NCBI GenBank assembly: GCA_903632075.3
Contig: CAHIKZ030000126.1
Location: forward strand, 344,501-408,500
Origin: Acanthosepion pharaonis
Lineage: Eukaryota; Mollusca; Cephalopoda; Sepiida; Sepiidae
DNA: 64,000 bases
Direction of reading: 5' to 3'
Translations under genes and position numbers: made by a program
Notes under the pieces: generated by a model
Databases searched by the model: none
What the model was told of the DNA's origin: nothing
Seen by the model: the letters and a program-made list of their open reading frames with translations, nothing else
In this document: piece after piece, positions 59,670 through 64,000 of the stretch
Numbering within the stretch: position 1 is the first letter of the stretch
Layout of the letters: every line of letters begins with the position of its first letter

Positions 59670-60800
59670 GTATTTAGGCAGCAAATTTTTTGATGTCTGA
59701 TTTAATAAATTATAGGCATTATGTCTGCTAATTTTTAACAAAATCCATTCAAACTCACGAATAAACTTCCATGTATTGATGTTAAAGGATGAGAGAAATG
59801 TGCTATAGCTGTTTAAATTTCTTTTATTTTCATTTCCCAAGTACTTTCAATGGTCTTCCAAAATCATCTTCAGGGGTGCATGAAGTACAAAATTATGTTG
59901 TTCATTACAGTAATTGATAACAATGCACAACTTTGTATAAATGCTTGTACTAATGAATATCACCTCCTTCCAGTTTTTTTTTTTTTTATAAGAGCATCAT
60001 TCTGGAACAGATACCGGCAATCAATTGTAGATAAGTTTGGCACACTATGTTCATGGTGAGACATCATATATTAAACTGGAGTTGCAATTCAAGTAACCAG
60101 ATGTTATTTATATGATCAGCCAGCCAAGATTATGCTGATAGAATATAGTCAATGGGAAACAGTAGATACAACACTGGATATGAGAATTCAAATTTATGCA
60201 TGAAAAAAATCACTTGATGGCAGTATAATAGATGGGATTGAAAACTTTTAAAAAGGAAGAACTCAAAATAATCTTCCAGTAGAAAAGAAAATGGCTGTTA
60301 CAATTAATGTTCAATCAGATGGTAAAAGTGCCAAGCACATCATACACACAGGGGACGATTGCAATTTTAATCACTGAATTTAAATATAACTCTGAAAATG
60401 GAATAATTTTCAAAAAACTTCTGTTTAAAGGATTGCAGAAACTGGCTAGTATAAAATGAATGACATTTATGAAGAGTGACATAAGTTAAATTCTGTAATT
60501 TTATACTTACTAAAAAAAGGACTTAATTTTAGAAAACTCCATTTAATTTTTCCAAAAAATCTTTGGTGAAAAGTCTTTACAAATTTTGCCAAGTAAGTGA
60601 GAACAAACATATTCAGTAGCAAAATTTGGTATATTTAACACACACATACTACTTAGAAAAAGCTTATTTAATAGAATCACCCTCATCATTGAAGACATCA
60701 ACATTATTCCCAGATCAGATAGTTTTAGTTCATGTTGGCCATCATATCTATGATGTAGCCTTCAACAAGTCCTTGTTGATGCTGGTCAATCTTCCTTTCA
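59100..60800. other. AT-rich DNA; (TA)19 at 59628-59665
   Basis: No gene recognised. The region next to the hAT element (60690-60806) is less AT-rich and reads on the plus strand as open for about 60 codons, but I could not name a family. Confidence 0.5.
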
Positions 60801-60806
60801 ATGACA

Positions 60807-60814
60807 CCCTAGAC
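60807..60814. other. hAT target-site duplication CCCTAGAC (left)
   Basis: Identical to 61614-61621. Confidence 0.95.
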
Positions 60815-61613
60815 CAAGGGTCGGCAAACTCTGGCCTGCGAAGGCATTTTGACCGGCCCGCAAGCCTGATTACCAATGACTCTATTTTTAACATGAGAGA
60901 CGACCTTCAAATGAAATTTGTTATGTCATTTTCCATAGAATGTCTACACATCTCAGCGCACTAAAAATATTAGACTATCTGCCAGTTATCTTTCATGAGA
61001 CTTATTTTACCAAGTTGCATTGCCTATGTTTAATGTCAAATAATGGATACATATTTATGACCCTTGGCTACATTAAAAGATAACAGAAGCGAAAGGAATG
61101 ATAGTGAAAGAGGCCAGGGAGGAATTGACATGTGAGGTAGCAGAAATCTAAAGGCAGTTAAACATATGTGCATCATGAATGTGTGGATGATACCGCATGT
61201 GTACATACGTAAGTGTATTATATGTTTGAAACTATTTATACTCGTATGTATGGGTATATGTGCTTCATTTTTGTTTGGTGTGTGTGTGGTTCGTTTGTGG
61301 AACAATTTTCAATAACAGTTTCAAACCTACATGTCATAATTTCATCCATTTCACTTCGGTTGATTTTTTTTCATTTTGAAGTATTTTGACGTTCCTTGAG
61401 GAAAAGTAATTTTTGTTAGGTGTTTTTTAATTTTAGATTTTTTGTTTTTCTGATTTCTCAATGTTTATTTTCATTATGGTTTTAAATATTAAGGTTGACA
61501 GGGGTATGCATATGTAATTTTCCTTAATTTTTCATTAATGGCCTTCGTCCGGCCCGCAACCCGTCATTATAACACGATCCGGCCCACGGGGTCGAATGAG
61601 TTGCCGACCCCTG
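60815..61613. mobile_element. Non-autonomous hAT transposon, 799 bp
   Basis: The left end CAAGGGTCGGCAAACT and, on the other strand, the right end CAGGGGTCGGCAACTC form terminal inverted repeats. A perfect 8-bp duplication CCCTAGAC flanks the element. CAGGGGTCGGCAA-type ends with an 8-bp duplication are diagnostic of the hAT superfamily. The ends are rich in CCGGCCCGC words, the middle is AT-rich, and no transposase was found. The intact duplication suggests a fairly recent insertion. Confidence 0.93.
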
Positions 61614-61621
61614 CCCTAGAC
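61614..61621. other. hAT target-site duplication CCCTAGAC (right)
   Basis: Identical to 60807-60814. Confidence 0.95.
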
Positions 61622-61833
61622 TAATAGTTCATGGGATTCAAATTGGAGGAGCTACGAGACCACATGTTGGGGGTGAGACAATGGTATAAATTTCCAGTTA
61701 ACCAATCCTGTGGGCTTTGTGGGAGGTAGTAATCTTGTAGGAATATGTTCAGCAAACACTTTGATCTGACCACTCAGTTCTCTTGAGTTTTGTTGGACAT
61801 TAACTGCTCTTATGTTGGAATTGTACTTTATAT

Positions 61834-62355
61834 TGTTATAGACAAGCGTATGGTTGCAAGAAAGAAATATGACAACAGTAGAAATAGATTTACGTGGTTT
61901 ATTTCAACAGGAACGTGAGGGTTTGGGACAGCTACTTTGTGGTAAAGTTCATAAGCTGGCTTTCTGATCTAGGTCAATCTTTCATAGTAGTTCACACATG
62001 TTGACAGTGGTTTACGCTCCCCTGCTGTCAGCAGCTGAACGTGACAGGTCTCTATCCTGGGCACCTGTGGACTGCCGTTGAACTTCCGTGTGACCCCTTT
62101 TATAGTGTTTTTTATGGCTTAACAGGCTTGAAAAATGAAGCGAGTATAATTAGGAGGGAAGCATTTTTATTGGACGAAAAATAGAGCACTTTAAATATTA
62201 TTTTATTTTTCGACCGGAACACGTGTGTCGGGAACATTTGTAAAGAAAGATAATGGTCATTTTGTGACGGGGCTTTGTCCCGTTTACATCTGGTTCTCGC
62301 TCTTGAGTATTTGCCTGTAAATCAGCCGAGATATGTCTTATTTTATCTTATAACA
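61834..62355 (-). mobile_element. Solo LTR, 522 bp, with 4-bp TSD ATAT
   Basis: Ends TGTTATAGAC...CTTATAACA, flanked by ATAT (61830-61833 and 62356-62359). On the minus strand a TATA box CACTATAAAAGGGG (about 62105) precedes, by about 200 bp, GAAATAAACC (about 61898), a polyadenylation word near the end. This order sets the orientation to minus. GC-richer than its neighbours, with several CG words still present. No internal region remains, as expected after LTR-LTR recombination. Confidence 0.85.
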
Positions 62356-62359
62356 ATAT

Positions 62360-62675
62360 CCTCATCAATTTACTGAGATCATTGTTCACAATAATTGGGA
62401 TTTGCTTGATGAATTTGGACACACTTAACTATGTCTTACAGCTTATATTTGTCTGTCCTCTTAGTCACTGGTGGCACATTTAGGCCAGAGCCCTCTAGAG
62501 CATAACTAATCTTGAACACAAATGACTTAGCCAGCTTCTCAAAAGTGACCATGTCTGAGTCACTGTGATTTTCAAATATCTGGCAAACCTTGTATTTCAA
62601 GATCTCATGTGTCTATAACTTACAAAACATATGAATGACAACATCATTACAAAAGAATGTGAAAGTATCTGTTTA
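62360..62675. other. No recognised feature
   Basis: Moderately AT-rich; the minus strand is open in patches but no family could be named. Confidence 0.4.
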
Positions 62676-62679
62676 TATT

Positions 62680-62820
62680 TCTGAGATGAGATTTTGTAAT
62701 TATTCATATTATGAAGACTGTTGTCTTCATCTTTGTTGCCATATTCATAACGTTTTGACCATTGCACACTTTGGCCTTCTTCAGGTGATTGGAATTTTGA
62801 ACTGAATCCTTTATTTCATC
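62680..62820 (-). repeat. Half copy of the 3-kb fold-back repeat
   Basis: TTTCTGAGATGAG...GCCATATTCATAACGTTTTGACC...GGCCTTCTTCAGGTGATTGGAATTT matches the left arm and loop of 2955-3090. Only one arm is present. Confidence 0.75.
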
Positions 62821-62824
62821 CACC

Positions 62825-64000
62825 AGGGTAGATTGTTTTAGCTCCATGTACCATGTCTCTTTCAGATGTCTTAGTTATCTCCCTTTAACTCAACTCTTCA
62901 AGTTTTTGTTCATTACTGCAGTAGCCAGTTAATAAACTCACAACTCTCTGGGTCAAGTCACTGAATTCAACCAATGTTTTTAGCCACTGAGCCATGTGTT
63001 CTCAAGCATATGTTGCATCCAGAAATGAGGATAGCAGTCTGAACAATGTAAATGGCATAAAGAGTGTGAAAGATTTAAATGAAGTTCAAATATACTTCAT
63101 ATACTGGACTTAAATTGGCAGTTTAAGTAAAGTCCTGTATTCAGTGTTGAAATGTGTATGATGTCATAATAAGATGCAAAGAATTTACAGTAGTGGTTTA
63201 CACTAATGGGTAATGAACTGATTAATTTATGGAAATAATTAAACAAGTAATAATTAGAAAGACTGAAATAAGCATTTGTGAAGGGTTAGATGTGGGATTC
63301 TGAAAGTTTTCAAATGTAGACTCAAATTTGTCTGACTGAACAGATGTGAATTCTTTGCATGTTTCCATGATGTCATACACTTCTGCATAGATTACAGTAC
63401 TTGTACCTAAATTACTAAAGATGCAGAAATTTGAACACAAATACTGAGACTGAAAAAGATTCTCTGGTCAATCTGCAGTCAAAAAATGACAAAGATTAAG
63501 AAACAAGACACAGCTGCAAAAGTACAAAAAAAAATGGCAATTGTTAAAAAAAGATGATGTAAAGAGAATGGAGAAAATTACAACCCCCCCAAATTCAGTC
63601 TTTCTGTTAAATAGGAAAAAACAAATCTTAACTATATCCGTATTTTTCCACTGATTGGTACTCACTCAGCAAATAAACAAAGAATAACCAAAAGGGAAAT
63701 TTATTAAACTAACTTACATTTTGATAACATGAAAATGTTACTAAGTTCTTGTGGCCAAGAGAAAGGGAAACAATTTTGGTAGATTGAAAAACCAGCTATT
63801 TGATACAAGATGATTTTTTTTTTTTTTTTTTTTAATATTGCATCGTTCTTTTCCTTTTCCCTCCTGCTGTTTATGTGCTATATTCACCCATCATTTTGCA
63901 TGTTCTCCTGATATAAAAATCCCTGCACCCACAAATAAGCTGAGGAAAGTTAAAAGTTGATAAAAGATCTATTTACACATATTTATAATTAACTAACTTT
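62825..64000. other. AT-rich DNA, nothing recognised
   Basis: A T run at about 63816-63833. Short frames at 63222-63665 on the minus strand have no motif. Confidence 0.5.

Noticed and set aside
1..64000. CRISPR array, operon or bacterial gene cluster
   Set aside because: No regularly spaced identical repeats with unique spacers; composition, element types and lack of coding density are those of an animal genome.

Overview
This window looks like non-coding nuclear DNA from an animal, most probably a cephalopod mollusc such as an octopus. It is very AT-rich, full of (TA)n, (CA)n and poly(T) tracts, and packed with broken non-LTR, Penelope-like, Ty3-type, mariner/Tc1 and hAT elements. The octopus assignment is an inference from that repeat mix. 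I found no host exon, rRNA, tRNA gene or CRISPR array that I could support. Most open frames here are transposon debris or microsatellite translations. Layout: 1-3.2 kb holds a minisatellite and a long fold-back repeat. At 3.56-4.76 kb an antisense RTE-like LINE copy is interrupted by a small LTR/gag-fragment/LTR element. At 5179-10415 there is a complete Ty3-type LTR retrotransposon: nearly identical LTRs, a 5-bp target duplication, duplicated primer-site region, gag and pol domains in order, but at least nine apparent frame breaks. At 10.6 kb is a fold-back repeat that recurs at 30.3 kb. At 12.0-12.8 kb is a LINE 3' end, followed by two 5'-truncated Penelope-like copies joined head to head (12864-14775). 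From 15 to 36 kb, LINE 3' ends (Jockey/CR1-like and RTE-like), mariner/Tc1 remnants, SINE-like fragments and microsatellites are scattered in AT-rich DNA. One LINE copy (25.5-26.4 kb) contains a perfect 94-bp inverted duplication. At 36.7-39.3 kb a decayed Ty3-type pol lies on the minus strand and is split by a solo LTR with perfect ATAAG target repeats. At 40.5-43.6 kb a diverged repeat unit occurs three times around a mariner transposase remnant. A Tc1 remnant lies at 46.2-46.5 kb. The longest non-LTR reverse transcriptase relic is at 48.9-50.9 kb, with another at 51.7-52.3 kb and mixed LINE pieces at 53.9-54.7 kb. From 56 kb onward there is a Tc1-type MITE, a 135-bp hairpin, a GC-richer probable solo LTR set inside a TA microsatellite, a non-autonomous hAT element with a perfect 8-bp target duplication (60815-61613), a 522-bp solo LTR (61834-62355), and a half copy of the 3-kb fold-back repeat. 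Nothing here forms a cooperative gene system. The value of the window is as a record of element insertion and rearrangement: near-identical LTRs around a frame-broken interior, a duplicated primer-site region, inverted Penelope copies, a template-switch-like palindrome, and a hammerhead-like motif in the fold-back repeat. None of the proposals could be tested by search or folding here.
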